Positions 1-8,797 are shown, counted from the stretch's first letter. The stretch is DNA of 64,000 nt from Sinorhizobium fredii (GCF_002944405.1 NZ_CP024307.1:1136501-1200500); one strand, 5' to 3'. The notes: a model not told the origin generated them from the sequence alone. Translations and numbers: made by a program.

Positions 1-9
1 GTCGGCTCA

Positions 10-70
10 GGGTCGATCTTTCCGGTTCCCATCCGTCGGGAAGGGGTGGAGAGCCGAAGTTCAATGCGAT
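10..70 (+). repeat. Degenerate interspersed repeat, copy 1
   Basis: Begins with GGGTCGATCTTTCCGGTTC and ends with a block like GGTGGAGAGCCGAAGTTCAA. The same layout (GGGTCGA, a variable middle, then GGTGG-GACCGGAAG-TCAA) recurs near 19095, 28059 and 30349, always outside genes. Alignment was by eye, so the exact ends are uncertain. Confidence 0.4.
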
Positions 71-95
71 GGCGACGAACGTCTGCAGTGCAGAC

Positions 96-692
96 TCAGC
101 GGCCTTCCACTGGATGGAGCGATTTAATCAGAAGCATCCAGCGCTCTGTATCGGTCTCCCAGCCTTCCTTCACACAGGGGAGTGTTGCAGCTTCTGCGTA
201 GCCATGCCGCTCATACAGTCGTCGTGCACCTGCATTGTTGTTGGCGACGATGACACTCATCCGACGAAGCGCTGCTTCCCCCGCTATTTCTTCTGCAAGA
301 CTGAGTAGTCGCGAGCCAAGTCCTTGCCCTCGGTATTCGGGATAGCAGGCCAGCACATTGACATACCAACTTTCCAGTGCCTTGTTTTCCAGTTCTTGAA
401 GCGGCCGAAACAGGGCAGGGAAGTCATTGCCAATTGGTTTGGGCTCCGAGCCGATCGGGTAGCCAGTCAGACTTGCTACAGCACCGTCTCCAAAGTCCAC
501 AACCACGATCTGGCCGTCGCGGGCCTTTTCTATTTGCCGAGCGCGACCAACCTCCCAAGGATCCTGACCGTCCTTTGCAAGTCCCTCCCAAATGTACAGG
601 GGCAAACCCTCGCCGGCAAAGTTGACGAGGTCCGCCAGCGGCCTTGCATCTGCTTCGGTCGCAATTCGTAGCGGTGGCTCAAGCCGGATCAT
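96..692 (-). CDS. GNAT family N-acetyltransferase
   Basis: Likely transfers an acetyl group from acetyl-CoA to an unidentified amine; a cytosolic protein of 198 residues. The acetyl-CoA pyrophosphate-binding motif A is visible as YRGQGLGSRLL around residues 120-130, followed by the usual NNNAGARRLYERHGY segment of the C-terminal half, where the Tyr often acts as general acid. The N-terminal third (residues 1-75) contains a region like GLPLYIWEGLAKDGQDPWE that is common in a GNAT subgroup of unknown substrate. The start is supported by GGAGGATCAA directly upstream of the ATG. It stands alone, divergent from the histidine kinase gene. Family assignment is firm; substrate is unknown. Confidence 0.85.
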   Translation of the reverse strand: MIRLEPPLRIATEADARPLADLVNFAGEGLPLYIWEGLAKDGQDPWEVGRARQIEKARDGQIVVVDFGDGAVASLTGYPIGSEPKPIGNDFPALFRPLQELENKALESWYVNVLACYPEYRGQGLGSRLLSLAEEIAGEAALRRMSVIVANNNAGARRLYERHGYAEAATLPCVKEGWETDTERWMLLIKSLHPVEGR

Positions 693-839
693 TTGATCCT
701 CCGGAAGCTCTCGGGCGGCGGTTTATCCTAAGAGGTTTTTCGAACGGCGTACACGGCGCTAGTCTCATCGGCCTGTACACAGATCGAATGACATCGTAAG
801 CAATCTCTAATCAATACTTTTCGAGGGGAAAGGACAGCA

Positions 840-2381
840 ATGGAGTTCGATCTCAGCCGCGTTTTGGACGCGCTCCCGGCCATGGTGTGGATCGCACTGC
901 CGGACGGGCAGCTCGAGCTTGTCAATCGATGCTGGTCTGAATTCACCGGCCTTAGTCTGGACGAAGCCCATGGCTCGGAATGGCAGGCCGCGGTCAACCC
1001 GGACGACCTGCCCGCACTGCTCGAACGCTGGCGGTCGATTCTGGCCTCCTGCCAGCCCGGCGAGATGGACGCGCGCGTACGGCGCTTCGACGGGCAGTAT
1101 CGCCGGGTTCGCGTGCAATGCAGTCCGATGTTCGACGATGCCGGACGGATCATCAAAGGGTGCGGAACGGTCACCGATGTCGAGGATTTTCGGCAAGCTG
1201 AGGAGACCCTGCGGCGGCGCGAACTTGATTTTCAGTTGATCGTCGACAGCATCCCGGTTCCGGTCGCCGTGACGATGCCATCGGGGGCGGTCGAGGGCCT
1301 CAATCAGGCCACGCTCAACTATTTTGGCAAGACCCTAGAGACGCTGAAGGAATGGGAAGCCACAGACGCCGTCCATCCTGAGGACTTGGAGCGCACAATC
1401 GCCGCCCACAATGCAAACTATGAAGCAGGTCGATCCTACGACATCGAGACCCGTCTGCGACGCGCAGATGACGTCTATCGCTGGTTCAATGTGCTGGCTA
1501 TGCCGTTGCGGGATGTCGACGGGCACATTCTGCGATGGTTCGAGTTGCTTATCGACATTGACGATCGCAAACGCGCCGAGGCGGCCCTCCAGGCCGCGAA
1601 CGACAGGCTGGCGCGTGCATCGCAGGTCGCAAGCCTGGTGGAGCTCTCCGCCTCAATCGCGCACGAGGTCAATCAGCCGATTGCCGCTGCACTCGCGAAT
1701 GCGCAGGCTGCCCTTCGCTGGCTCAGAAGGGACCCTCCCGATCTTGCGGAGGTGAGAGAGGCACTCGACGACGTTGTGAAGGACGGCACGCGAGCCGGCA
1801 ATGTCATTGATCGGATACGCTCCCTGTTCAAGAACGCACCGCCGTCGCTGGAGGACCTGGACATCACCGAGGCACTCACCGAGATCGTTGCCCTTAGCCG
1901 CGGCAAAGCCCTGAAGAACGGTGTCTCTTTACAGGTCCAACTCTCGAAGGGCTTGCCGACCGTCCGAGGAGACCGCGTACAGTTGCAGCAAGTGATGCTC
2001 AACTTGATCACCAACGCCATTGAGGCGATGAGCGATGTCGACGACAGTAATCGCAATGTTCGGGTCACCGCCGGAAGAGACGACGACAATGTCTTTGTCA
2101 CCGTGCAGGACTCCGGTTCGGGCTTGACGCCAGCCACCTTGGAGCGCGTCTTCGAACCGTTTTATACGACCAAGCCGACCGGTCTCGGGGTGGGGCTGTC
2201 GATCTGCCGATCAATCATAGAGGCCCACAGCGGTGCGCTCTGGGCGACGAACGGAGATGAAGGCGGCGCCGTTTTTTCGTTTACCGTTCCCATTTCCGCG
2301 TCGGCAAAATCTAGAAAAGGCGATCCGGAACCCGTCATGCCCTGTCGAGCGCCCCAACCGCTCGCTGACATAACCTCCTGA
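840..2381 (+). CDS. PAS-PAS sensor histidine kinase (FixL-like architecture)
   Basis: Cytosolic sensor kinase of 513 residues with no membrane segment visible. Two PAS folds occupy roughly residues 8-115 and 128-242, then a short helix and a HisKA domain with phospho-acceptor His275 in SIAHEVNQPIAAALANAQA. The HATPase domain shows the N box with Asn392 (LITNAIEAM), the G1 box DSGSG at 424-428, the F box FEPFYTTK and the G2 box GLGVGL at 448-453. The start follows GAGGGGAAAGGACAGCA. The next two genes encode a FixJ-type regulator and a lone receiver, so this is the input of a three-protein relay. The signal is unknown, and I cannot identify a haem-binding His in either PAS domain with confidence, so FixL-like refers to architecture only. 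Confidence 0.9.
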   Translation: MEFDLSRVLDALPAMVWIALPDGQLELVNRCWSEFTGLSLDEAHGSEWQAAVNPDDLPALLERWRSILASCQPGEMDARVRRFDGQYRRVRVQCSPMFDDAGRIIKGCGTVTDVEDFRQAEETLRRRELDFQLIVDSIPVPVAVTMPSGAVEGLNQATLNYFGKTLETLKEWEATDAVHPEDLERTIAAHNANYEAGRSYDIETRLRRADDVYRWFNVLAMPLRDVDGHILRWFELLIDIDDRKRAEAALQAANDRLARASQVASLVELSASIAHEVNQPIAAALANAQAALRWLRRDPPDLAEVREALDDVVKDGTRAGNVIDRIRSLFKNAPPSLEDLDITEALTEIVALSRGKALKNGVSLQVQLSKGLPTVRGDRVQLQQVMLNLITNAIEAMSDVDDSNRNVRVTAGRDDDNVFVTVQDSGSGLTPATLERVFEPFYTTKPTGLGVGLSICRSIIEAHSGALWATNGDEGGAVFSFTVPISASAKSRKGDPEPVMPCRAPQPLADITS

Positions 2382-2507
2382 ACTGCTTCGGTCAGTTCCA
2401 CAAACGATTCGATGAAGGAGGTCGCATCAAGTCCAAGATGGCTAATACCTTCGTGTTATCTCCGAGCGGTTTCCATCATGGTATGGTTCCAACGCTTTTT
2501 AGAGAAC

Positions 2508-3164
2508 ATGGCCCTTTTGATGTCGCACAGTCCGGACGATAGAGCGATTGTCTACATCGTCGACGACGATGAAGCGCTGCGTCGCGCGCTAGGCCGCCTG
2601 TTCCGCTCGGTTAGCCTTGAAACGCGCAGCTACGGAACCGCCCGCGAATTTATCGACGCCCAGCGACCGGATCTATCCGGATGCATCGTACTCGACGTAA
2701 GGCTGCCGGGCATCAACGGGCTTGAATTCCAGGCGCAGCTTGGCGAATTGGGCATCAACTTACCCGTCGTCCTGATCACCGGCCACGGCGATATTCCCAT
2801 GACTGTTCGGGCCATGAAGGCCGGGGCCGTAGACTTCCTCCCGAAGCCTTTCCGCGACCAGGACATGCTCGATGCAGTGAGCACGGCGATCAACCGCGAT
2901 CGCAGCCGACGCGCCGCGGAGGACCTCGCTGCTGGTCTCAAAGGTCGCTTTGCCACGTTATCGACGCGCGAGCGGGAAGTAATGATGCTGGCAACCTCCG
3001 GCAGGATGAACAAGCAGATCGCCGGAGATCTGGGTCTCAGCGAGGTAACGGTCAAAATCCATCGTGGCGCCGCGATGCGCAAGATGGGTGCTCGGACTCT
3101 CGCCGATCTGGTGCGAATGGCCGACGCCTTGAACCTGGCACTTGAGCACGACGCTAACACCTGA
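2508..3164 (+). CDS. FixJ/NarL-type response regulator, LuxR HTH output
   Basis: DNA-binding response regulator of 218 residues. The receiver domain (about 13-125) has the acidic pair DDD near residues 19-21, the phospho-acceptor Asp63 in VLDVRLPG, Thr91 in LITGHGDIP and Lys113 in PKPF. The last 70 residues are a LuxR-type helix-turn-helix with LSTREREVMMLATSG and NKQIAGDLGLSEVTVKIHR. This is the FixJ/TodT arrangement. The open frame extends upstream to 2412, but that extension has no receiver-like sequence. I chose the ATG at 2508, with ATG 2520 as an alternative. It lies 127 bp after the kinase gene on the same strand and is the likely partner of His275. Confidence 0.88.
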   Translation: MALLMSHSPDDRAIVYIVDDDEALRRALGRLFRSVSLETRSYGTAREFIDAQRPDLSGCIVLDVRLPGINGLEFQAQLGELGINLPVVLITGHGDIPMTVRAMKAGAVDFLPKPFRDQDMLDAVSTAINRDRSRRAAEDLAAGLKGRFATLSTREREVMMLATSGRMNKQIAGDLGLSEVTVKIHRGAAMRKMGARTLADLVRMADALNLALEHDANT

Positions 3165-3257
3165 GTATGATTCCCAACGGGTGGGGCGTGTGCGAGGCTG
3201 ACGTCCAGCGCTCCGCCAATCTCCGCGGCCAAGCCAACAAGAAGCGAGTGATGCCGC

Positions 3258-3626
3258 GTGGCTGGGGAACCACTCATATCCATTATCGACGACGATCAGG
3301 CGATGCGGTCAGCGCTTGTCAGGCTGATCCGTTCGCTCGGATATGTTGCGCGTGGTTTCGCCTCAGCCGAGGAATTCATCGAAGCGGGTGCCATGCCGAG
3401 TTGTTCCTGTGTCATCACGGACGTCCAGATGCCGGGCATGAGCGGCATTCACCTGACAAAGCTGATCGCGGCGCGGCAATCCCCGTTGCCTGTGATCCTG
3501 ATTACCGCTCGTACTGAGCCTGGACTCGAGGAGGTCGCCCTTGCCAGCGGGGCCGTGGCCTTCTTCAGGAAGCCGATAGACACCATGGCGTTCGTTGAAT
3601 GCCTGGAAATGCTGATGAGCGCATGA
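3258..3626 (+). CDS. Stand-alone receiver (single-domain response regulator)
   Basis: A 122-residue receiver domain with no output domain. It keeps the acidic triad (DDD at 11-13), phospho-acceptor Asp55 (VITDVQMPG), Thr83 (LITAR) and Lys105 (FFRKPID), so it should be phosphorylatable. Sequence character is FixJ/NodW-like rather than CheY-like. It begins at a GTG about 90 bp after the FixJ-type gene on the same strand, so it is probably co-transcribed with the kinase. It may act as a phosphate sink, relay or competitor for the same kinase. No strong ribosome site is visible before the GTG, which leaves the start moderately certain. Confidence 0.8.
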   Translation: MAGEPLISIIDDDQAMRSALVRLIRSLGYVARGFASAEEFIEAGAMPSCSCVITDVQMPGMSGIHLTKLIAARQSPLPVILITARTEPGLEEVALASGAVAFFRKPIDTMAFVECLEMLMSA

Positions 3627-3937
3627 GCCCACCCGGCCCGCGTCTGCTCCCGCACTAGATTAGTCTTCATCAAGATTTCAACCGCAAACGGACGCTCACT
3701 GCTGGCAACAGCGGTGTGAAGGGCGGTGGTTGCCCTCTTGGCGCTGGCGTCAGCGATCAAACTGCAATGACCGGCGACACGCTGAGCCTCATACCAACGC
3801 ATGAGCCGCATAGCCGCTCGTCTTAATCAGACAGCCGCCCGTACGATGGCGGCGGCGGCATTCGTCCAGCAGCATGCTCATCAGCGACCCGGCACGTGTG
3901 AAAAGTGCCGATCGAAGCATCTCAAACGGAGAAACAC
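3627..3937. other. Intergenic stretch without a recognised gene
   Basis: About 310 bp between the receiver gene and the GlcG-like gene. Open frames on both strands here give no recognisable protein. No clear terminator or operator was found. Confidence 0.5.
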
Positions 3938-4345
3938 ATGCGGCAAATCACCTGCAAACAGGCCCAGGCGATCATCTCGGCTGGCGAGGCAAAGGCCGTC
4001 GAGCTCGGCGTGCCCGTCAACATCACGGTGCTGGATTCCGGCGCCCATCTGAAGGCGTTCAGCCGTATGGATGGCGCAGTGCTTGGCTCGATCGACATCG
4101 CCACACGCAAGGCACGAACCGCCGCGCTTTTCCAGACCACCAGCGAGGCAGTTTGGGAATATTGCAAGCCGGGCGCGCCCGCCCACGCGATCGAACTTAC
4201 GAACGGCGGCCTCGCCCCCTTTGCGGGCGGGCTTCCGCTCGTTGATGCGGACGGCACGATGATTGGCGCTGTCGGCGTGTCAGGCGGGTCCGTACCGCAG
4301 GATCTTGAAATCGCACAGGCGGCGGCGGCCGCCTTGGGCGCCTAA
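3938..4345 (+). CDS. GlcG/HbpS family protein (DUF336), copy 1
   Basis: A 135-residue protein of the GlcG/HbpS (DUF336) family, a small single-domain fold linked to haem or cofactor binding and to oxidoreductase operons; its exact activity is not established. The family core is clear: VLDSGAHLKAFSRMDGA in the N-terminal half, SIDIATRKARTAALF, then NGGLAPFAGGLPL and GAVGVSGGSVPQDLEIA. I chose the ATG at 3938 because CGGAGAAACAC precedes it; the frame stays open further upstream without family similarity. The SDR at 4387 follows after 41 bp, so the two are probably co-transcribed. A second GlcG-like protein of the same length lies at 12153-12560 beside a near-identical SDR, but the two GlcG copies have diverged much more than the SDRs. 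Confidence 0.85.
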   Translation: MRQITCKQAQAIISAGEAKAVELGVPVNITVLDSGAHLKAFSRMDGAVLGSIDIATRKARTAALFQTTSEAVWEYCKPGAPAHAIELTNGGLAPFAGGLPLVDADGTMIGAVGVSGGSVPQDLEIAQAAAAALGA

Positions 4346-4386
4346 CCCTCTCAAAGGCAACTACCAACCAGTCGAAAGGAACTTCC

Positions 4387-5199
4387 ATGTCCAAAACAAT
4401 TCTCGTCACCGGCGCCGGTTCGGGCTTTGGCAAGGGCGCCGCCATCGGCATGGCCAAGAACGGCCACGACATCATCGCCACGTGCCAGGTTTCGCCGATG
4501 GTCACCGCACTGCGCAACGAGGTGGAGGCGCTCGGCCTCGCCGACCGTATTCGCGTCGAGCGGCTTGACCTCACCGACCCCTACGACGTCCGCCAGGCCC
4601 AGGGCTGGGATTTCGACATTCTGTGGAACAATGCCGGTCAGGGTGAGCCCGGCCCGGTCTGGGAAATTCCGGTCGACATCGTGCGTCGCAATTTCGAGAT
4701 CAACGTCTTCCTGCCACTGACGTTGACGCAGGGCGTCGTTCAGAAGTGGGTGCGCGAGGGCAAGAGTCAGGGCAAGAAGGTGGTCTTCACCTCCTCGATG
4801 GGCGGCCTGTTCACCCCGGCCAACTGGGGCACCTACGTCTCGACCAAGCACGCACTGGAGTCGATCGCCGAAGCGTTGCAGCAGGAACTGGCCGCATACG
4901 GAATCAAGATCCAGACGATCAATCCGGGCGCCTACTACACCGGCTACAACGAAACCATGGCCGACAATCCGTTCCGTTGGCTGGACGACAACAAGAACAT
5001 CACCAAGTGCGCCGACCTGCGCAAGGGCTTTGACGACTTCTTCGCCACGCCCGAGGGTCGGATGGACCCCGCCGAGATGATCGAGCGCATGATCGAGGTC
5101 GTCCCGGCCGACACCGGCAAGTTCCGCAACGTCTGCCCCAAGGTGATCGAGGACATGCTGAAGGAACACCAACTCGCCGCCTGGGAGAACCAGATCTAG
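4387..5199 (+). CDS. SDR family NAD(P)-dependent oxidoreductase, inverted-duplicate copy 1
   Basis: Classical short-chain dehydrogenase of 270 residues. The Rossmann cofactor motif is TGAGSGFGKG (residues 8-17), the NNAG motif is at 81-84, and the catalytic set is Ser136/137, Tyr150 and Lys154 (YVSTK). The C-terminal part (WLDDNKNITK, PEGRMDPAEMIERM) is typical of a subgroup annotated only as SDR, so the substrate is unknown. It lies 41 bp after the GlcG-like gene and ends before a strong terminator. The coding sequence is nearly identical to the minus-strand gene at 12638-13453. The visible protein differences are few, including G/S after QAQ, A/G in TPANW, N/S in DDNKN, C/R in TKCAD and E/N in KEHQ. 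Confidence 0.9.
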   Translation: MSKTILVTGAGSGFGKGAAIGMAKNGHDIIATCQVSPMVTALRNEVEALGLADRIRVERLDLTDPYDVRQAQGWDFDILWNNAGQGEPGPVWEIPVDIVRRNFEINVFLPLTLTQGVVQKWVREGKSQGKKVVFTSSMGGLFTPANWGTYVSTKHALESIAEALQQELAAYGIKIQTINPGAYYTGYNETMADNPFRWLDDNKNITKCADLRKGFDDFFATPEGRMDPAEMIERMIEVVPADTGKFRNVCPKVIEDMLKEHQLAAWENQI

Positions 5200-5215
5200 G
5201 CCGAAATCCACCCGC

Positions 5216-5245
5216 AAGAGCGGCGGCCCCTCCCGCCGCTCTTTT
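5216..5245 (+). terminator. Rho-independent terminator after GlcG-SDR
   Basis: AGAGCGGCGG (5217-5226) pairs perfectly with CCGCCGCTCT (5233-5242) around a 6-nt loop, followed by a TTTT run. It closes the GlcG-SDR unit 17 bp after the SDR stop. Confidence 0.85.
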
Positions 5246-5512
5246 CTCGGGCCGGCGCCAAAACGCGTCAGCGATGCCGGGGGATCTTTCAAAGCTATGG
5301 AGATGTCGATGACCACGTTCAGCACCCTGGTCGCCGCCGCAACCTCAAGCCTTGCCATGGCCTCTTTCGCTCCCTGCCGCGCTAGCGGAGACCTCCGGCA
5401 ACGCAGCGAAATGCAAAAGCTGAGCCGGAAGTACGTCTATGAAAGGATCTCTGCCCGATTTGTTTTAGCGCGGCTGTGCAATTAAGGGGACGGCCATTCG
5501 GCCGGTGTTCAC
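5246..5512. other. Leader region of the molybdenum hydroxylase operon
   Basis: About 270 bp between the terminator and the iron-sulfur subunit gene. A 62-codon frame (5297-5485) begins with a short hydrophobic stretch but has no clear ribosome site and no recognisable family, so I do not call it. GGACGGCCATTCGGCCGG close to 5490-5507 forms a small GGCC-rich hairpin just before the 5513 start. No regulator site was recognised. Confidence 0.4.
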
Positions 5513-5971
5513 ATGACTTACGATCTTCTGGTTAACGGCAAAAAGTATGTCGTCGATGTCGATGGCGACATTCCGCTTCTGTGGGTCTTACGCGACACCA
5601 TAGGTCTCACTGGAACGAAATTTGGCTGCGGCATCGCCATGTGCGGTGCCTGTACGGTGTATGTCGATGGCGTGCCCGTGAGGTCGTGTGTCATGCCTGT
5701 CGCCGATGCGGCGGCCAAGCCGATCACCACGATCGAGGCGATTGGCGAGACTGCCGAAGGGGCTCGCGTGCAGAAGGCCTGGCTCGACATCGATGTCGTC
5801 CAGTGCGGTTACTGTCAGTCTGGACAGATCATGTCCGCGGCCGCGCTCCTTGCTGCCAACCCGTCGCCGACCGACGACGACATCGATGCGGTCATGGCAG
5901 GAAATATCTGTCGATGCGGCACGTACCCGCGCATTCGCGCCGCCATCAAGCTCGCTGCAACGGGGAGGTGA
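5513..5971 (+). CDS. (2Fe-2S)-binding subunit of xanthine-oxidase-family molybdenum hydroxylase
   Basis: Small electron-transfer subunit of 152 residues. The N-terminal plant-type 2Fe-2S cluster ligands are Cys39, Cys44, Cys47 (CGIAMCGAC) and Cys59; the second, helical 2Fe-2S domain has Cys98, Cys101 (CGYCQSGQ) and Cys133, Cys135 ([10 protein letters not shown]). All eight cysteines are present. The pattern matches IorA/CoxS-like subunits of the isoquinoline 1-oxidoreductase and aldehyde dehydrogenase group. It is followed 3 bp later by the molybdopterin subunit, then by a cytochrome c, so electrons probably flow from the molybdenum site through the two clusters to the cytochrome. There is no separate FAD subunit, as is usual for this group. 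The substrate cannot be told from sequence. Confidence 0.93.
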   Translation: MTYDLLVNGKKYVVDVDGDIPLLWVLRDTIGLTGTKFGCGIAMCGACTVYVDGVPVRSCVMPVADAAAKPITTIEAIGETAEGARVQKAWLDIDVVQCGYCQSGQIMSAAALLAANPSPTDDDIDAVMAGNICRCGTYPRIRAAIKLAATGR

Positions 5972-5974
5972 GCC

Positions 5975-8128
5975 ATGTCCGTTCACGACAAACTCACCCT
6001 TCCGGTATCGCGCCGGCATTTTCTGATCGGCGCATCGCTGACGGGAGCGGGCCTCGTCATCGGCCTGCAGCCTTCGCCTTCGTCCGCTGCCGCAGAAGCG
6101 TTTGAACCCAACGCCTTCATTCGCATCCCCGCCGACGGCAAGATTGTCTTCGTCATGCCGTCCGTGGAGATGGGACAGGGGATCTACACTTCGGTAGCCA
6201 TGCTCTTGGCCGAAGAGCTTGAAGTCACCCTGGATCAGGTGGAGCTGGAGCACGCGCCTGCTGATCCCACGCGGTATGCAAACCCTTTGCTCGGCGACCA
6301 GATCACCGGCGGCTCCATCGCAATCCGCGCTGTTTACGAGCCGATGCGCAAGGCGGGCGCTGCCGCCCGCATCATGCTGGTGAACGCCGCTGCGCGTGAC
6401 TGGGGCGTTGCGCCCGAAACGTGCAGTGCCGAGGCCGGGCATGTCGTCCACGCCGCAAGCGGCCGCCGCGCCGCCTATGGCAGTCTGATACAGGCCGCGG
6501 CATCCGAAGCCGTTCCACAGGAAATGCCACTGAAGCCTGCGTCCAGCTTCAAACTGATCGGCCAGTCCGTCCGGCGCCTTGACAGTCCGGAAAAGGTAAA
6601 CGGAACCGCGAAATTCGGCATCGACGCCCGTCCGCAAGGCGTGTCTTACGCGGCGATCGCGATCTGTCCCCACTTCGGCGGCAAGCTGCGCGCGGTCGAA
6701 ACCGGACCGGCAATGGCGGTAAAAGGCGTCAAACAAGTTGTCCGTATCGAGGATGCTGTTGCCGTCCTGGCAGACAACACCGGTGCCGCACGAAAGGGGC
6801 TCGCTGCTCTCTCCATCGAATGGGAGCCAGGCCCGAATGGCACTCTTTCGCTGGTTGATTTGGAGAAGCGCGCGGAAGATGCGATTGGGGGCAACGCCCT
6901 GCCGCACATCAACGAGGGCGATGTTGCAAAAGCCGAAGCCGAGCACGGACCTGCGCTTGAGTTCGTCTACCGCCTCCCGATCCTCACCCATTCGGCAATG
7001 GAGCCGATGAACTGCACGCTACATGTTCGCAGCGATGGCTGTGACGTGTGGGTAGGTACCCAGGTCATGGGGCGAGCACGGCAAGCCGTCGCCGATGTGA
7101 CCGGGCTTCCATTGGAGAAGGTCGTTGTGCACAACCACCTGCTCGGCGGCGGTTTCGGGCGGCGGCTTGATGTCGACGGGATCATCTTGGCGGCGAAAAT
7201 CGCAAAGCAGGTCGATGGCCCGGTCAAGGTCACCTGGAGCCGCGAGGAGGACATCCGCCACGACTGCTATCGCTATCTGAACTACAGCAAGGTCACGGCG
7301 ACCCTGGGCGCCGACGGCATGCCGGTTTCCTGGCGTCACCGCGTCATCGGCCCTTCGGTAATGGCGCGCTGGCTGCCGGCCTTCACCCGCGATGGCATAG
7401 ACCTCGACATCATGGCGGGGGCCGAAACCCCCTATGCCATCCGGAACAAATATACCGACTTCGTCCGCCATGAGGCACCGGAGGGAATGTTGACGGGCAA
7501 CTGGCGCGGAGTCGGTGCCACACGCAACCTTCCTGCCATAGAAGGCGGCATCGACGAGTTGGCCCATGCCGCCGGCGTCGATCCGCTGGAATACCGCAGG
7601 CGCCTGCTTCAGCATAAGCCGCGTCTCCTCGCCGCGCTCGATCTTGCGGCGGAGAAGGCCGGTTGGGCAACCGCTCTGCCCCCTGGCAAGGGAAGAGGGA
7701 TCGCGCTTTCGGAGGATTTCGGCAGTTTCGCCGCGATGATCTCGGAAGTGAGCATCGGGGACGACGGAAGCCTAAAGACCGAGCGCATCATCTGCGCCGT
7801 CGACTGCGGCCAGGTCATCAATCCGGACACGGTCGAAGCCCAGATACAGAGCGGCATCATCTACGGTCTGAGTGCTGCACTCTATGGACGCATCACGGTC
7901 GAGAACGGCGCCGTCGTTGAGAGCAACTTCGACGATTCTCCCGTCCTCAGAATAAACGAGACGCCGAAGATCGAGGTTCACATCGTGCCAAGTTCCGAGG
8001 CGCCAGGCGGCATAGGCGAGGTCGGCACACCGGGCGTCGCCCCCTCGCTCCTCAATGCGATCTTCGTGGCAACCGGCAAGCGGCTGCGCTCGCTGCCGAT
8101 CGACCATAACGAATTGCGGAGGGCGTGA
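5975..8128 (+). CDS. Molybdopterin-binding large subunit (IorB-like aldehyde/isoquinoline oxidoreductase)
   Basis: A 717-residue catalytic subunit binding the molybdenum cofactor. The N-terminus carries a twin-arginine-like signal (SRRHFLIGASLTGAGLVIG, Arg13-Arg14), which suggests export of the folded holoenzyme with its partner subunit. Family motifs are visible: MGQGIYTSVAMLLAEEL, the GGGFGRR cofactor loop, NWRGVGATRN and, near the C-terminus, GGIGEVGTPG, where Glu682 should be the catalytic base. The length fits the IorB-type subunit, a single chain with tandem molybdopterin-binding halves. It starts 3 bp after the iron-sulfur subunit and meets the cytochrome gene at its stop codon, so the three form one operon. 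Periplasmic location is inferred from the signal. Confidence 0.92.
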   Translation: MSVHDKLTLPVSRRHFLIGASLTGAGLVIGLQPSPSSAAAEAFEPNAFIRIPADGKIVFVMPSVEMGQGIYTSVAMLLAEELEVTLDQVELEHAPADPTRYANPLLGDQITGGSIAIRAVYEPMRKAGAAARIMLVNAAARDWGVAPETCSAEAGHVVHAASGRRAAYGSLIQAAASEAVPQEMPLKPASSFKLIGQSVRRLDSPEKVNGTAKFGIDARPQGVSYAAIAICPHFGGKLRAVETGPAMAVKGVKQVVRIEDAVAVLADNTGAARKGLAALSIEWEPGPNGTLSLVDLEKRAEDAIGGNALPHINEGDVAKAEAEHGPALEFVYRLPILTHSAMEPMNCTLHVRSDGCDVWVGTQVMGRARQAVADVTGLPLEKVVVHNHLLGGGFGRRLDVDGIILAAKIAKQVDGPVKVTWSREEDIRHDCYRYLNYSKVTATLGADGMPVSWRHRVIGPSVMARWLPAFTRDGIDLDIMAGAETPYAIRNKYTDFVRHEAPEGMLTGNWRGVGATRNLPAIEGGIDELAHAAGVDPLEYRRRLLQHKPRLLAALDLAAEKAGWATALPPGKGRGIALSEDFGSFAAMISEVSIGDDGSLKTERIICAVDCGQVINPDTVEAQIQSGIIYGLSAALYGRITVENGAVVESNFDDSPVLRINETPKIEVHIVPSSEAPGGIGEVGTPGVAPSLLNAIFVATGKRLRSLPIDHNELRRA

Positions 8129-8130
8129 TC

Positions 8131-8772
8131 ATGATCAAGCGGATTTCCGCCTTCGGGCTCGTCGCCGTTCTCGCGGCGACCGGTATCGTTGCCGGTATGG
8201 GATCACTGCAGAGTTATGCTGAAACATCGGATGGTGGAGCCCTCAAGTCCGTTTCCGACTTTGACGCGATTGCGGACACCAGCGCGCGCTCGAAGGCCAT
8301 CTTCGAGGAGGCAAGCCGTGTCATGACGCATCCGCGCTGCATCAACTGCCATCCGGCGACGCGCAGCCCGACGCAGGGTGAAGACATGCACCCGCATGTG
8401 CCGCTGATAAATGCCAGCGAAAGCTCGCTGGGTCCGGCGGGACTTGTCTGCAGCACCTGCCACGGTGCCGAGAATCGTCCGGTGGTCGGCAGCCGCATGA
8501 AATCAATTCCGGGGAACGCGCACTGGTCATTGGCGCCGGCCAGCATGGCGTGGCAAGGGCTGACGGTGGGTGAGATCTGCCGGCAGGTGAAAGACACGAG
8601 CCGGAACGGCAATCGTTCCCTTGCCGATCTCATACGCCACATGGGCGAAGACCATCTGGTCGGCTGGGCCTGGCACCCTGGCGAAGGTCGCAGTGCTCCT
8701 CCCGGTTCGCAGGAGACGTTTGCCACATTGATCGCTGCCTGGGTCAGCACCGGTGCCGAATGTCCCGATTGA
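8131..8772 (+). CDS. Exported cytochrome c-like protein of the hydroxylase operon
   Basis: A 213-residue protein with an N-terminal signal/anchor segment (ISAFGLVAVLAATGIVAGM) and two CXXCH haem c motifs, CINCH at about residues 70-74 and CSTCH at 107-111. It is probably a periplasmic diheme electron acceptor for the molybdenum hydroxylase encoded immediately upstream, passing electrons on to the respiratory chain. Such proteins are often annotated as an isoquinoline 1-oxidoreductase-associated subunit. A GTG at 8125 overlaps the upstream stop codon, but CGGAGGG at 8117-8123 is better spaced for the ATG at 8131, which I prefer. Family members of this type are usually found only beside IorAB-like genes. 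Confidence 0.82.
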   Translation: MIKRISAFGLVAVLAATGIVAGMGSLQSYAETSDGGALKSVSDFDAIADTSARSKAIFEEASRVMTHPRCINCHPATRSPTQGEDMHPHVPLINASESSLGPAGLVCSTCHGAENRPVVGSRMKSIPGNAHWSLAPASMAWQGLTVGEICRQVKDTSRNGNRSLADLIRHMGEDHLVGWAWHPGEGRSAPPGSQETFATLIAAWVSTGAECPD

Positions 8773-8797
8773 GGGGCTGAGGGGGTGTATTAAGTCA

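Noticed and set aside
3449..3811. Minus-strand frame with an ankyrin-like TALHTAV stretch
   Set aside because: Only one weak motif, no second repeat, and it overlaps the conserved receiver gene.
5297..5485. 62-codon frame with hydrophobic N-terminus before the hydroxylase operon
   Set aside because: No ribosome site and no recognisable mature protein; kept only as part of the leader.
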